Shown here: positions 9,240 through 17,997 of the stretch, in pieces | Layout: each line of letters begins with the position of its first letter | Numbering within the stretch: position 1 is the first letter of the stretch | NCBI GenBank assembly: GCA_964620425.1 | Contig: CAZUGV010000002.1 | Location: 124,001-188,000, forward strand | Length of the DNA stretch: 64,000 nt | Direction: 5' to 3' | Source: DASXUG01 sp964620425 | GTDB taxonomy: Bacteria > Pseudomonadota > Gammaproteobacteria > Burkholderiales > Methylophilaceae | Translations under genes and position numbers: made by a program | Notes under the pieces: generated by a model | What the model was told of the DNA's origin: nothing | The model's database searches: none | Seen by the model: only the letters and a program-made list of their open reading frames with translations

Positions 9240-10208
9240 TCATTTACTTATGTTTGTTGACACACCTGCAGATTGTGCTTGTGTATCAGCATGGTAAGAA
9301 CTGCGTACCATTGGCCCGCAGACTGCATGCGTAAATCCCATCGCTAACGCCTCTTGCTCAAATTGCGCAAACCGCTCAGGTGTGACAAAGCGCATCACGG
9401 GCAAATGGTGTGCGCTGGGTTGCAAATATTGCCCAAGCGTTAACATGGTGACGTTGTGGGCACGTAAATCGCGCATCACCTCTAAAATTTCTTCGTCAGT
9501 TTCACCTAAACCCAGCATTAAGCCTGATTTAGCTGGCACATTCGGATACAGTTCCGCAAATTGCTTGAGCAGGGTTAAAGAGTTTTGATAATCCGCGCCA
9601 GGCCTTGCTTGTTTGTAAAGGCGCGGCACCGTTTCTAAATTGTGATTCATCACATCTGGCGGGGCAGATTTTAGAATCTCGAGCGCGACTTCAATACGCC
9701 CTCTAAAATCAGGCACAAGTACTTCGATTTTAATTTCTGGCGATTGCGCGCGAACTGCCTTGATGCAATCCACAAAATGTTGCGCGCCGCCATCACGTAA
9801 ATCATCACGATCTACGCTGGTAATCACCACATATTTCAAGCGCATTTGGGCAATTGTACGGGCTAGATTTTCTGGTTCATTGGCATCTGGCGGCAGAGGT
9901 TTACCATGTGCGACATCACAAAACGGGCAACGGCGCGTACAAATGTCGCCTAAAATCATAAACGTCGCCGTGCCGCCGCTAAAACATTCTCCAATATTAG
10001 GGCAGGAGGCTTCTTCACAAACCGTATGCAGATTATTATCCCGTAGAATCTGCTTAATTTCTTGAAAGCGGGCGGAATCAGGCATTTTCATGCGGATCCA
10101 TTCTGGCTTACGCATCGCTGGTTGCGGGACGATTTTAATGGGAATGCGGGCAGTTTTGGCTGCTCCCGTTTCTTTTACGCCAGCCACTTTTTTAGGCGCC
10201 TGATTCAT
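9240..10208 (-). CDS. lipA: Lipoyl synthase (radical SAM)
   Basis: A 322-residue enzyme that inserts two sulfurs into the octanoyl group carried on lipoyl domains, completing lipoate on the 2-oxoacid dehydrogenases and the glycine cleavage H protein. It carries both cluster motifs: the auxiliary iron-sulfur site C64/C69/C75 in CEEASCPNIGEC, and the radical-SAM site C90/C94/C97 in CTRRCPFC. The RSSYHAD motif near the C-terminus supplies the conserved Ser ligand. The length and motif order are typical. Its start overlaps the end of lipB by 17 nt, so the two steps of endogenous lipoate assembly are translated together. Confidence 0.98.
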   Translation of the reverse strand: MNQAPKKVAGVKETGAAKTARIPIKIVPQPAMRKPEWIRMKMPDSARFQEIKQILRDNNLHTVCEEASCPNIGECFSGGTATFMILGDICTRRCPFCDVAHGKPLPPDANEPENLARTIAQMRLKYVVITSVDRDDLRDGGAQHFVDCIKAVRAQSPEIKIEVLVPDFRGRIEVALEILKSAPPDVMNHNLETVPRLYKQARPGADYQNSLTLLKQFAELYPNVPAKSGLMLGLGETDEEILEVMRDLRAHNVTMLTLGQYLQPSAHHLPVMRFVTPERFAQFEQEALAMGFTHAVCGPMVRSSYHADTQAQSAGVSTNISK

Positions 10209-10830
10209 GCGTTACTTTCTCATATTGCAAAAAATGGGTTAAATATGTGAGCAGTTTTTTGCCCGCCTCGTTAAGACTTAATTCTATGCCAAGGTCACGC
10301 ATTTGTGTCACTTGTTGACCTTCATAGCCACAGGGGTCTATCGCTGAAAATGGGGATAAATCCATTGCCACATTTAGACTTAAACCGTGGTAGCTACATT
10401 GATTTTTAAGCCTTAAACCTAATGACCCGATTTTTTTGTCGCCAACGTAAACTCCGGGGGCTGTGGCACGCGCCTCAGCATGAATATTATACTGAGCTAA
10501 CAGAGCGATTATACTATTCTCCATCGCGCTAACCACTTGACGAATCGTTAGATTTTTTCTTTTTAAATCAATCAGTAAATAGATAATGAGCTGCCCACGA
10601 CCATGATAGGTGATTTTGCCGCCTCTATCTACTAAAACAACGGGAATATCACCTCGCGCAGGCATTCTGACTTCTTTGCGATTCAAACCTAAGGTGTAAA
10701 CCGCTTCATGCTCAGTCAGCCACAATTCGTCAGGCGTATCAGGGGTGCGCTGTGCCGTGAACGCTTGCATGGCATGCCATGTTTGTTGGTAATTAGTTAT
10801 ACCAAGGTCACGAATTATTAAATCATGCAT
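10192..10830 (-). CDS. lipB: Octanoyl-[ACP]:protein N-octanoyltransferase
   Basis: A 212-residue cytoplasmic transferase that moves octanoate from acyl carrier protein to a lysine of lipoyl domains, the step before LipA. It shows the family signature GRGQLIIY at 77-84, the active-site Lys133 within KKIGSLGLR, and catalytic Cys167 in DPCGYEG. It is preceded by ybeD (27 nt gap) and overlaps lipA. The order ybeD-lipB-lipA after dacA matches the E. coli arrangement. Confidence 0.97.
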   Translation of the reverse strand: MHDLIIRDLGITNYQQTWHAMQAFTAQRTPDTPDELWLTEHEAVYTLGLNRKEVRMPARGDIPVVLVDRGGKITYHGRGQLIIYLLIDLKRKNLTIRQVVSAMENSIIALLAQYNIHAEARATAPGVYVGDKKIGSLGLRLKNQCSYHGLSLNVAMDLSPFSAIDPCGYEGQQVTQMRDLGIELSLNEAGKKLLTYLTHFLQYEKVTHESGA

Positions 10831-10857
10831 GACTAAAATTGATGTACACGACCCTGT

Positions 10858-11178
10858 TTACAGAACGAATTTAACAATAGGATGCTTGCTTAATGCGATG
10901 TAAACGGCGTCGAGTTGAGGTTTTGATGTTACGTGAACCACGCAGGTAAGGCTCAGATAACGACCAGTAGAGCTTGCACGGGTTCCAATGTTTGTAATGT
11001 CAAAATCAGGTAATACTGAATTAATTACTCCAACGATGACCTCCGTCAAGTCAGACTGAACTTCAGCCACCACTTTAATTGGGAAATCACATGGAAACTC
11101 GACCAGCGTTTCGGTAATTTCATCTTCTGCCGCAGTAGGATGGTGCGCTTTTCTAGGTGATGTGATTTCTTCAGCCAT
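10858..11178 (-). CDS. ybeD: YbeD/DUF493 family protein, probable regulator of lipoate metabolism
   Basis: A 106-residue protein with an ACT-like alpha/beta fold expected for the DUF493 family. The family features seen are LVEFPCDFPIKV near the N-terminus, the GRYLSLTCVVHV strand pair, and the C-terminal LSKHPIVKFVL. The first 20 residues are a variable tail. The E. coli homologue lies in the same place between dacA and lipB and is thought to influence lipoate or allosteric control, but its exact function is unsettled. It lies 8 nt downstream of dacA, so it is cotranscribed. Confidence 0.9.
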   Translation of the reverse strand: MAEEITSPRKAHHPTAAEDEITETLVEFPCDFPIKVVAEVQSDLTEVIVGVINSVLPDFDITNIGTRASSTGRYLSLTCVVHVTSKPQLDAVYIALSKHPIVKFVL

Positions 11179-11186
11179 GTAAACTC

Positions 11187-12362
11187 CTATTGCATCATCA
11201 ATTTAACACTATCCCACATGCGACCAAAAATGCCTGCTGCTGGGATCGCTTTAGGTGCAATGAGCTTGCGCTCGTCTATCACCTTATCATTCAGCGTAAA
11301 TTTAATGCTACCGACTTCCTGGCCTTGGTTAATAGGGGCAATTAACGGCTGTTTAGTGGTGACGGTAGCTTTAACATTTGCATATGCGCCTTTTGGTAAA
11401 ACCACGTACAAATCGTTAGCAACACTCGCATTCAAGTTGCTTTCAGCGCCTTTCCACACTTTGACTGCACTAACCGTACTGCCGGCTTTATATACCAAAT
11501 GGGATTCAAAAAACTGGTATCCATAATTCAAAAGCTTCTGACTTTCTGTCGCGCGGGCACTATCGGTTGGTGCACCCAGTATGACCGAAATCATGCGCGT
11601 TTCACCACGTTTTGCTGATGAGATTAAGCAATATCCAGCGGTTTCGGTATGCCCTGTTTTCATGCCATCTACATAAGGGTCAAGCCACAGCAAACGATTG
11701 CGATTTGGTTGGGTAATTTTGTTATAACTGTATTCTTTAACGTTATACAGACGCTTGTATTGATCTGGGAAATCACGAATAAGCGCTGTTGCCAGCAAGG
11801 ATAAATCATAAGCAGTGGTGTAATGCTGGGGGTCTGGCAAACCTGTTGCATTCATAAAATGTGTGTTTTTCATGCCCAGCTCGGCTGCTTGCTTGTTCAT
11901 CATATCGGCAAATGCTTCTTCGGTAGAGGCGATGCCTTCTGCCAACGCAATCGAAGCGTCATTGCCAGAAACAATAATCATGCCATGCAATAATTCATCT
12001 ACAGTGACAGGTTTATTGGGTTCTATAAACATTTTAGAACCCTCGGTTTTCCATGCTTTTGTGCTCACTGGAAGTGATTGCGTAAGTGTTAAGTGACCAT
12101 TCTTAAGCGCTTTGAACGACAAGTAAGCGGTCATAATTTTTGTGAGTGAAGCTGGCTCAACTTTGCTCTCTGCTTGCTTTTGCGTAACGACACTACCACT
12201 ATTAAAGTCTTTAAGCACATAGGCTTTAACAGCCAAGGTTGGTGCTGGTGGTATTTCTGCTCGTGTTGGAAGCGTAGTGAGCATGCCAAGCAAAATGATA
12301 GCAATAGAAAATTTAAGTGGGCGAAGTGACGGTTTCGTCAAAGAAGGTAGTTGCTTAAGCAT
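11187..12362 (-). CDS. dacA: D-alanyl-D-alanine carboxypeptidase (PBP5/6 family)
   Basis: A 391-residue low-molecular-mass penicillin-binding protein that trims the terminal D-Ala from peptidoglycan pentapeptides in the periplasm. A signal peptide with hydrophobic core near 18-30 ends around TRAE. The active-site motifs are SLTK (nucleophile Ser72, Lys75), SGN at 132-134 and KTG at 235-237. A C-terminal beta domain (about 280-370) is followed by an amphipathic tail (GRMWDSVKLMMQ), the usual membrane-anchoring helix. It sits 17 nt after rlpA. The name dacA rests on synteny with E. coli; dacC would be equally defensible. Confidence 0.94.
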   Translation of the reverse strand: MLKQLPSLTKPSLRPLKFSIAIILLGMLTTLPTRAEIPPAPTLAVKAYVLKDFNSGSVVTQKQAESKVEPASLTKIMTAYLSFKALKNGHLTLTQSLPVSTKAWKTEGSKMFIEPNKPVTVDELLHGMIIVSGNDASIALAEGIASTEEAFADMMNKQAAELGMKNTHFMNATGLPDPQHYTTAYDLSLLATALIRDFPDQYKRLYNVKEYSYNKITQPNRNRLLWLDPYVDGMKTGHTETAGYCLISSAKRGETRMISVILGAPTDSARATESQKLLNYGYQFFESHLVYKAGSTVSAVKVWKGAESNLNASVANDLYVVLPKGAYANVKATVTTKQPLIAPINQGQEVGSIKFTLNDKVIDERKLIAPKAIPAAGIFGRMWDSVKLMMQ

Positions 12363-12379
12363 AAAATATAAGGCTGCCT

Positions 12380-13429
12380 TTAAGGCTGATTGATAATGAA
12401 GGTATTCAGTTTTAATGATGATTTAATCTTGACAACTAATTGTTCGGCCTCTTTTTTGTTTTCAAAAGGCCCCAAACGCACACGGTAAGTGCTGCCATTA
12501 TACCAGTTATTAATAAGCTGTCTTTCTGCCAAGTTTTCCTTCGCTAGTTTTTCAACAAGCTCATCCCCATTGGTTTTTGCTGAAAATGCACCCGCTTGAA
12601 CATAAAAGCCTTTGGCCTCACCTTGTGGTGCAGAAGCACCATCTATCAAAAGTGGTGCAATTTTTGTATCAGTAGCATCCACCATATTTTCTTTGGCGGT
12701 GTTGGTTTCTGGTGTTGGTTTGATGAGTGTTTTGGACTGAGCGCGTGTATCTATTGCTTCAACCTCAACCATACCACTACCTTTTGTCAACAAACCCAAT
12801 TTGTGGGCGGCGGCATAAGATAGGTCAACGATTCTGTCGTTATGAAATGGCCCTCTGTCATTCACCCGCACGACGACAGATTTTTTATTCTCGACATTTG
12901 TCACCCGCGCATAGCTCGGAATCGGCAAGATCGTGTGTGCTGCTGTCATTGCATACATATCATAGACTTCACCTGTTGATGTTTTTTGACCATGGAAGCG
13001 CTTGCCATACCATGATGCCAAACCACGTTTTTTGTATGGTACATATTCAGTCATCGGCTGATAACTTTTATTGAGCGCATAATATGGCTTATTTGCACGT
13101 TTCAATAAAGGCTCTGACTTTGGCGTTGCATCTGGAACGCTATCAAGGTTTGCTGGTGGGTTATCCTCAGGGCCATCATCTAGATAATAGCCGCCTGGTT
13201 TAGCAGGAGTTGTAATAGCAGGGCTAGGTGATTTAGCTTGCTCATTTTTTGGTGTTTCTGCCTGACCTTCAGGAATCGGTTCGACATTAGGGGCACTGTT
13301 AATCGTTGACCCTGGTTTTGCTGGCGCTTGTTTAACAGGTGTGCTTGCTCCGCACGCGACTAACAACGTGGAGAGTATGGAAATGGTAAGTGTCGCTTTT
13401 AATGTAGGAATTAATGTTATTTTATTCAT
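12380..13429 (-). CDS. rlpA: RlpA septal lytic transglycosylase with SPOR domain (lipoprotein)
   Basis: A 349-residue outer-membrane lipoprotein. The lipobox LVAC places the acylated Cys at about 26. A Pro/Lys-rich linker (about 30-120) leads to the double-psi beta-barrel domain (GLASWYGKRFHGQKTSTGE through RVNDRGPF and DRIVDLSYAAA). The C-terminal 75 residues form a SPOR domain that binds denuded glycan at the septum. RlpA homologues cleave such naked glycan strands or help daughter cells separate. Its start touches the mrdB stop at 13429, continuing the rod-shape operon into dacA. Confidence 0.94.
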   Translation of the reverse strand: MNKITLIPTLKATLTISILSTLLVACGASTPVKQAPAKPGSTINSAPNVEPIPEGQAETPKNEQAKSPSPAITTPAKPGGYYLDDGPEDNPPANLDSVPDATPKSEPLLKRANKPYYALNKSYQPMTEYVPYKKRGLASWYGKRFHGQKTSTGEVYDMYAMTAAHTILPIPSYARVTNVENKKSVVVRVNDRGPFHNDRIVDLSYAAAHKLGLLTKGSGMVEVEAIDTRAQSKTLIKPTPETNTAKENMVDATDTKIAPLLIDGASAPQGEAKGFYVQAGAFSAKTNGDELVEKLAKENLAERQLINNWYNGSTYRVRLGPFENKKEAEQLVVKIKSSLKLNTFIINQP

Positions 13430-14523
13430 TATGTAGCCACCAATTTTTTGTGCGTATCAATGCTCATTAAGATGCCGAAACCAAGCAATATGGTCACTAA
13501 AGATGTACCACCATAACTTATCATCGGCAACGGAACTCCAACGACAGGCAATATACCACTCACCATCCCAATGTTTACAAAAACATAAGTAAAAAACGTA
13601 AGTGTAATACTGGCGGCTAGTAAACGGCAGAATGTGTTCTGCGCACGTTCTGCTATGATTAAACCGCGAATAATCAGCAACGTAAACATTGTCAACAGCA
13701 ATAAATTGCCAACCAATCCAAACTCCTCACCGAATACCGCAAAAATAAAGTCTGTCGTGCGCTCGGGCAAGAAATCTAGCTGTGCCTGTGTGCCATTTAA
13801 CCATCCTTTTCCAGCCACGCCACCAGAACCTAAGGCTATGCTCGCCTGTATGGTGTGATACCCTGCGCCAAGCGGATCTTGGTATGGATCAAACAAAATC
13901 TGAATCCGCTTGCGTTGATATTCATGCAACATTGACCACAATATGGGCGCCATCGCAGAGACCGAAACCACGGAACCGATTAAGATTTTCCAGCTTAAGC
14001 CCGCAAAGAACAACACATAAAACCCTGAAGCGCAAATAAGCAAGGCTGTACCTAGGTCGGGCTGCTTCATAATCAAGCCAACAGGGACTGCTAATAACAA
14101 AGCGCCAACGCCATAATCGGCAAGCTTGAGTCCAGCCTCACGTTTAGCAAAATACCAAGCAAGCAACATGGGGACTGCAATCTTCATTAGTTCAGATGGT
14201 TGCACGCGCGCAACACCCAAATTTAACCAGCGCCGCGCACCATGACTGATTTGACCAAACAGCATCACACCAATCAGCATAAGCAAGCCGACGACATATA
14301 AAGGTAAGGCAATACGTTCAAGGTGCTGGGGTGGAATATTCGCCGCAACCCACATCACACCAAACGCAGCTGCAATATTGATGCATTGCGAACCAACACG
14401 CGCCACACTTTGACCTGAAGCGCTGTAGAGCACAAACAACCCCACTACGCAGGTGAAAAATAAACAGCCGATTAAAAATGCATCTAAATGTTTTGTGAGC
14501 TGCTGAAGCAAGTTTTTAATCAT
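13429..14523 (-). CDS. mrdB: Peptidoglycan glycosyltransferase RodA (SEDS family)
   Basis: A 364-residue polytopic membrane protein with about ten hydrophobic segments. SEDS hallmarks include QPDLGTALLI, the large periplasmic loop region ending in ERTTDFIFAVFGEEFGL, and GVPLPMISYGGTS near the C-terminus. It polymerises glycan strands of the lateral wall together with its partner PBP2, encoded immediately upstream with an 8-nt overlap. The GTSL ending separates this SEDS protein from SpoVE types only weakly, but the mrd context makes RodA the clear choice over FtsW. Confidence 0.96.
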   Translation of the reverse strand: MIKNLLQQLTKHLDAFLIGCLFFTCVVGLFVLYSASGQSVARVGSQCINIAAAFGVMWVAANIPPQHLERIALPLYVVGLLMLIGVMLFGQISHGARRWLNLGVARVQPSELMKIAVPMLLAWYFAKREAGLKLADYGVGALLLAVPVGLIMKQPDLGTALLICASGFYVLFFAGLSWKILIGSVVSVSAMAPILWSMLHEYQRKRIQILFDPYQDPLGAGYHTIQASIALGSGGVAGKGWLNGTQAQLDFLPERTTDFIFAVFGEEFGLVGNLLLLTMFTLLIIRGLIIAERAQNTFCRLLAASITLTFFTYVFVNIGMVSGILPVVGVPLPMISYGGTSLVTILLGFGILMSIDTHKKLVAT

Positions 14524-16465
14524 GCAATATTTCCTCTACTACTGGCTCCGTGGCTACTGGTGTTACTGTGGGTTCAGTAGGTAAATTGGACTCCGCTGGC
14601 AGTTTAGGCGCTGGCATTTTCCCAAGGAGATAATAATCCATCACTTTACGTGCAATCGGACCCGCGACTGAGCCGCCGTGACCGCCATTTTCCACGATGA
14701 TTGCCAATGCAATGGTAGGATTTTCTGCGGGCGCATAAGCAATGAACAGCGCATGGTCTCGATGCCGCTCGTCAATATTTTTTGCATTGTATTTCTCATT
14801 TTGCTTGATGCCTACCACTTGGGCAGTACCAGTTTTTGCTGCAATATTATAGGTGCTGCCAGCACCCACGCTTGCTGCGGTTCCTCCAGGCTGGGTGACG
14901 CCCATCATACCAGCGCGAACAATTTCAATATGATTCACTTCGAGCGGAACCGTATCGACTTGAGTAATCTGAGTAGGTGTGATTGTTTCGCTATTATTTT
15001 TTTTAATACTTTGTACCAAATGCGGTTTAATCGCTATCCCATTATTGGCTAGCACTGAGGTGGCATGTGCCAGTTGCATTGGCGTAACCAAGGTGTAGCC
15101 TTGCCCAATTCCCACAATTACGGTTTCTCCAGGAAACCATTTTTGCTTCCAACGTCGCCACTTCCATTCTGGTGTAGGCAATAAACCTCCGATTTCACCA
15201 ATCAAGTCTATGCCTGTTTTTTTACCAAATCCAAAATGGCGGACAAATGAAGTCAATTTATCTATCCCTAAATCTAAAGCCAAGCCGTAGAAAAAAGTAT
15301 CACATGAAACCGTAATGGCTTTTTGAATATCTACGCTACCATGACCTGATGGCTTCCAATCACGATAGCGGTGGGGGCTGCCAGGGAGCAAGTAGTACCC
15401 TGGGTCGCTAATGGTATAAGGAGGGTGACGCTTACCAGCTTCTAAGCCAGCCATTGCAACAAACGGTTTAAATGTTGATCCTGGTGGGTAGATGCCTCGA
15501 ATCGGGCGATTAATTAACGGTTTATCAATAGAGTCATTCAGCATTTTCCAATTATCAGAATCGATGCCATCAACAAATAAGTTGGGGTCAAAAGTAGGTT
15601 GACTTACATAAGCCAACACCTCACCATTTTTAGGGTTAATCGCAACCAAAGCACCGCGATGCTCACCAAATGCATCTTCAGCGATTCTTTGCAGTTTGCT
15701 ATCCACTGTTAGCGTTAAATTATTGCCTGGAATAGGCGCAGTACTTGAAAGCACGCGCACTGCATGTCCATCCGCATCAATTTCCACTTGCTGGAAACCC
15801 GTTATCCCATGAAGCTCTTTCTCGTAATATTGCTCAACTCCACTTTTTCCAATATGGTCTGAACCTTTGTAATTTGAAATGTCTTCTGACTTCGCCAAAG
15901 CGTCGAGATCTTTATCGTTGATGCGCCCAATATAGCCCAACATATGTGCACCTAACGTGCCTAATGGGTAATGTCTAAACAGGCGAGACTTTATTTCCAC
16001 CCCAGGGAAACGATAGTGATTGACCGCAAACCGAGCTGCTTCTATCTCGTTTAAGTGGGTACGGATAGGCACACTTTCAAAGTTATGGCTTTGCGCTCGT
16101 AGCTTATTAAAGCGTTTACGGTCTGAACTACTAACCTCAACAATTTTGCTAATTTCAGCGATAACTTGATCGACGTTGTCTACTTTTGAGGGGGTGATTT
16201 CTAGCGTGTAGACAAAAAAGTTATGCGCTAAAATTTCACCGTTTCTATCCAAGATTAGACCACGATTGGGGACAATTGGCACTAACGAGATGCGATTGCT
16301 CTCTGCAAGCGTTTGAAAATAATCATATTTTACGGTTTGCAAAAAAACAAAACGGCTAATCAGCGCCCCAAAACAAATCAAGATTAAAGCAACGGCCACC
16401 CCCAGCCTCACGCGGAAATAGCGATGCTCTAATTGAGGGTTTTTAAGCTCCGATCGCAAGTTCAT
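14516..16465 (-). CDS. mrdA: Penicillin-binding protein 2, elongasome transpeptidase
   Basis: A 649-residue class B PBP with one N-terminal membrane helix (about 22-45), a pedestal domain that includes NRGLILDRNGEILA, and a transpeptidase domain. The catalytic motif GSTFK has the nucleophile Ser at about 330, SCD occupies the SxN position, and KTGTAQ is present. It cross-links the glycan strands made by RodA during rod elongation. The C-terminal tail is Pro/Val/Glu-rich and probably disordered. It follows mreD by 9 nt and overlaps mrdB, so mreC-mreD-mrdA-mrdB reads as one unit. Confidence 0.97.
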   Translation of the reverse strand: MNLRSELKNPQLEHRYFRVRLGVAVALILICFGALISRFVFLQTVKYDYFQTLAESNRISLVPIVPNRGLILDRNGEILAHNFFVYTLEITPSKVDNVDQVIAEISKIVEVSSSDRKRFNKLRAQSHNFESVPIRTHLNEIEAARFAVNHYRFPGVEIKSRLFRHYPLGTLGAHMLGYIGRINDKDLDALAKSEDISNYKGSDHIGKSGVEQYYEKELHGITGFQQVEIDADGHAVRVLSSTAPIPGNNLTLTVDSKLQRIAEDAFGEHRGALVAINPKNGEVLAYVSQPTFDPNLFVDGIDSDNWKMLNDSIDKPLINRPIRGIYPPGSTFKPFVAMAGLEAGKRHPPYTISDPGYYLLPGSPHRYRDWKPSGHGSVDIQKAITVSCDTFFYGLALDLGIDKLTSFVRHFGFGKKTGIDLIGEIGGLLPTPEWKWRRWKQKWFPGETVIVGIGQGYTLVTPMQLAHATSVLANNGIAIKPHLVQSIKKNNSETITPTQITQVDTVPLEVNHIEIVRAGMMGVTQPGGTAASVGAGSTYNIAAKTGTAQVVGIKQNEKYNAKNIDERHRDHALFIAYAPAENPTIALAIIVENGGHGGSVAGPIARKVMDYYLLGKMPAPKLPAESNLPTEPTVTPVATEPVVEEILHD

Positions 16466-16474
16466 GAAATGGCA

Positions 16475-16954
16475 TCAGTTTTTACTGGGATGAGCGTGCA
16501 AGCCGTAGCTGGTAAAAGCAATGAACAGCCAAATGATAACGCCAGTGGCACAAGGTGCGAAGTAAATCCATCCAGGAAATTCGCCACCAGACATTAATTT
16601 CAATAGAAACAATGTCGTTTGATTTAGCACCAAAAGCAAAAATACATAAGTGGTTTGTTGCCAAATGGTGAATAAAATTAAGCGCCGTTGATAAATCACT
16701 GCAAAAAAAGCAGTAATCGCATACGCCATAGCATTCAGGCCAAACACATCACCGCCAATTAAATCAATCACTAAACCCACAAACCAAGCCGTTCCAATAT
16801 TACAAACCTTGGGCACGCGCAATACCCAAAAAATAACCGTGAGCAAGACAAAATCTGGTCGAATTAATAAGCTTAACCCTGACCAAGGCATCATCTGTAA
16901 AATTAATGCAGCAAGTAATGAAATGTAAACCAGCTTGAGATTAATGCGCTGCAT
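16475..16954 (-). CDS. mreD: Rod shape-determining protein MreD
   Basis: A 159-residue inner-membrane protein with five to six hydrophobic segments and few polar residues. The RPDFVLLTVIFWVLR segment and the following GLVIDLIGGDVFGLNA are characteristic of MreD. It links MreC to the PBP2-RodA complex in the elongasome. Its start overlaps the mreC stop by 14 nt. Family sequence conservation is low, so the call rests partly on position between mreC and mrdA. Confidence 0.93.
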   Translation of the reverse strand: MQRINLKLVYISLLAALILQMMPWSGLSLLIRPDFVLLTVIFWVLRVPKVCNIGTAWFVGLVIDLIGGDVFGLNAMAYAITAFFAVIYQRRLILFTIWQQTTYVFLLLVLNQTTLFLLKLMSGGEFPGWIYFAPCATGVIIWLFIAFTSYGLHAHPSKN

Positions 16955-17885
16955 GACGTTTTTTCTCTACATTGGACGTTGCTTTAACAGCATTTGCACT
17001 AGGTTTAACGGAAGGCATTGTTGGAACATAATCTGAAGCCACCCCAGACTGAATGCCCAACACTAAAACTTGCCGATGGTTTTCTATCCCTGCCGTAGGT
17101 TTGCTAATGATATGCGCAAATGGGGAGTTGGGGTTACTCTCAACTTTCACCACCTCACCTACCACCAGCCCCGTTGGATAAATTCCATCGATTCCTGATG
17201 TGACTAACTTATCACCATGTTTAATATCAACGTTTGCTGGCAGATAAGGTAAATCAATAGTGGTATCACGCCCGTGCCCAAAGGCAATGGCACGCAAACC
17301 ATTCCGTTCGATTTGGATAGGAATCGCTAAGTTTTTATCTGTCACCAAGGTCACCTCGCTGGTAAATGGGTAAACCCTTGTCACTTGACCAATCACACCA
17401 TAGGCATCCACTACAGCTTGCCCAGGGGCAATGTGTTGTCTTGCCCCTAAGTTAACAACCACTTTATGGGTAAATGGGTCGCGTCCCATGTGCACAATCT
17501 CAGCTAATTGTGCTGGTTGTGAAAAGGTTTTGGTGATGTTAAGTAAATCACGCAAATGTGCATTTTCGGTCTCTAACGATTTTAGCTGTTGAAGTTGAAC
17601 ACGCTGATATATTGCTTGCTGCTTGAGCGTATTGTTTTCTTTCACCAGTGCAGAGTGCGCGACAAGATATTCAGACAAATCACGGTATACCAACGAAGGT
17701 GCACTAGCAATGGCTTGAAGCGGTTGCAATAAGGCGACAAAACCTTGACGAATCTCAGTCATATAATGAAAGCGAGAATCTGCTGCCATTAATATTAAAG
17801 AGGTCGTTGCAAAAAAAACCAATCTTACTATCGGGCTAGTGCCACGGATAAAAAACTCAGTTGAATTGTGATGATCCATATTCAT
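16941..17885 (-). CDS. mreC: Rod shape-determining protein MreC
   Basis: A 314-residue bitopic protein: a short cytoplasmic tail, one membrane helix (about 17-37), a coiled coil (about 75-115, rich in Leu/Glu/Gln with LVKENNTLKQQA), and a two-lobed beta domain starting near HMGRDPFTHKVVVNLG and including TDKNLAIPIQIERNGLRAIAFG. It bridges cytoplasmic MreB filaments to PBP2 in the periplasm. The C-terminal 40 residues are variable and basic. It lies 112 bp downstream of mreB, with a terminator in that gap. Confidence 0.96.
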   Translation of the reverse strand: MNMDHHNSTEFFIRGTSPIVRLVFFATTSLILMAADSRFHYMTEIRQGFVALLQPLQAIASAPSLVYRDLSEYLVAHSALVKENNTLKQQAIYQRVQLQQLKSLETENAHLRDLLNITKTFSQPAQLAEIVHMGRDPFTHKVVVNLGARQHIAPGQAVVDAYGVIGQVTRVYPFTSEVTLVTDKNLAIPIQIERNGLRAIAFGHGRDTTIDLPYLPANVDIKHGDKLVTSGIDGIYPTGLVVGEVVKVESNPNSPFAHIISKPTAGIENHRQVLVLGIQSGVASDYVPTMPSVKPSANAVKATSNVEKKRHAAH

Positions 17886-17940
17886 ATGCTTGGCTGAGTT
17901 ATTTGTGTGCTTTATTTAAAGGTTATTTATTGTCTGTTAT

Positions 17941-17970
17941 AAAAAAACAAGCCGTAATAAACGGCTTGTT
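17941..17970 (-). terminator. Intrinsic terminator after mreB
   Basis: On the minus strand a perfect 9-bp stem (ACAAGCCGT / ACGGCTTGT, loop of 5) is followed by at least six T residues (17946 down to 17941). It lies between the mreB stop and the mreC start. Some transcripts must therefore end after mreB, giving more MreB than MreC/MreD; mreC expression would rely on read-through or its own promoter. Confidence 0.85.
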
Positions 17971-17997
17971 TATAAGCATACCTACTTTGAGTCAAGA

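Noticed and set aside
12727..13074. A 115-codon plus-strand open frame opposite rlpA
   Set aside because: It is antisense to the conserved RlpA catalytic domain, with no start signal or recognisable product.
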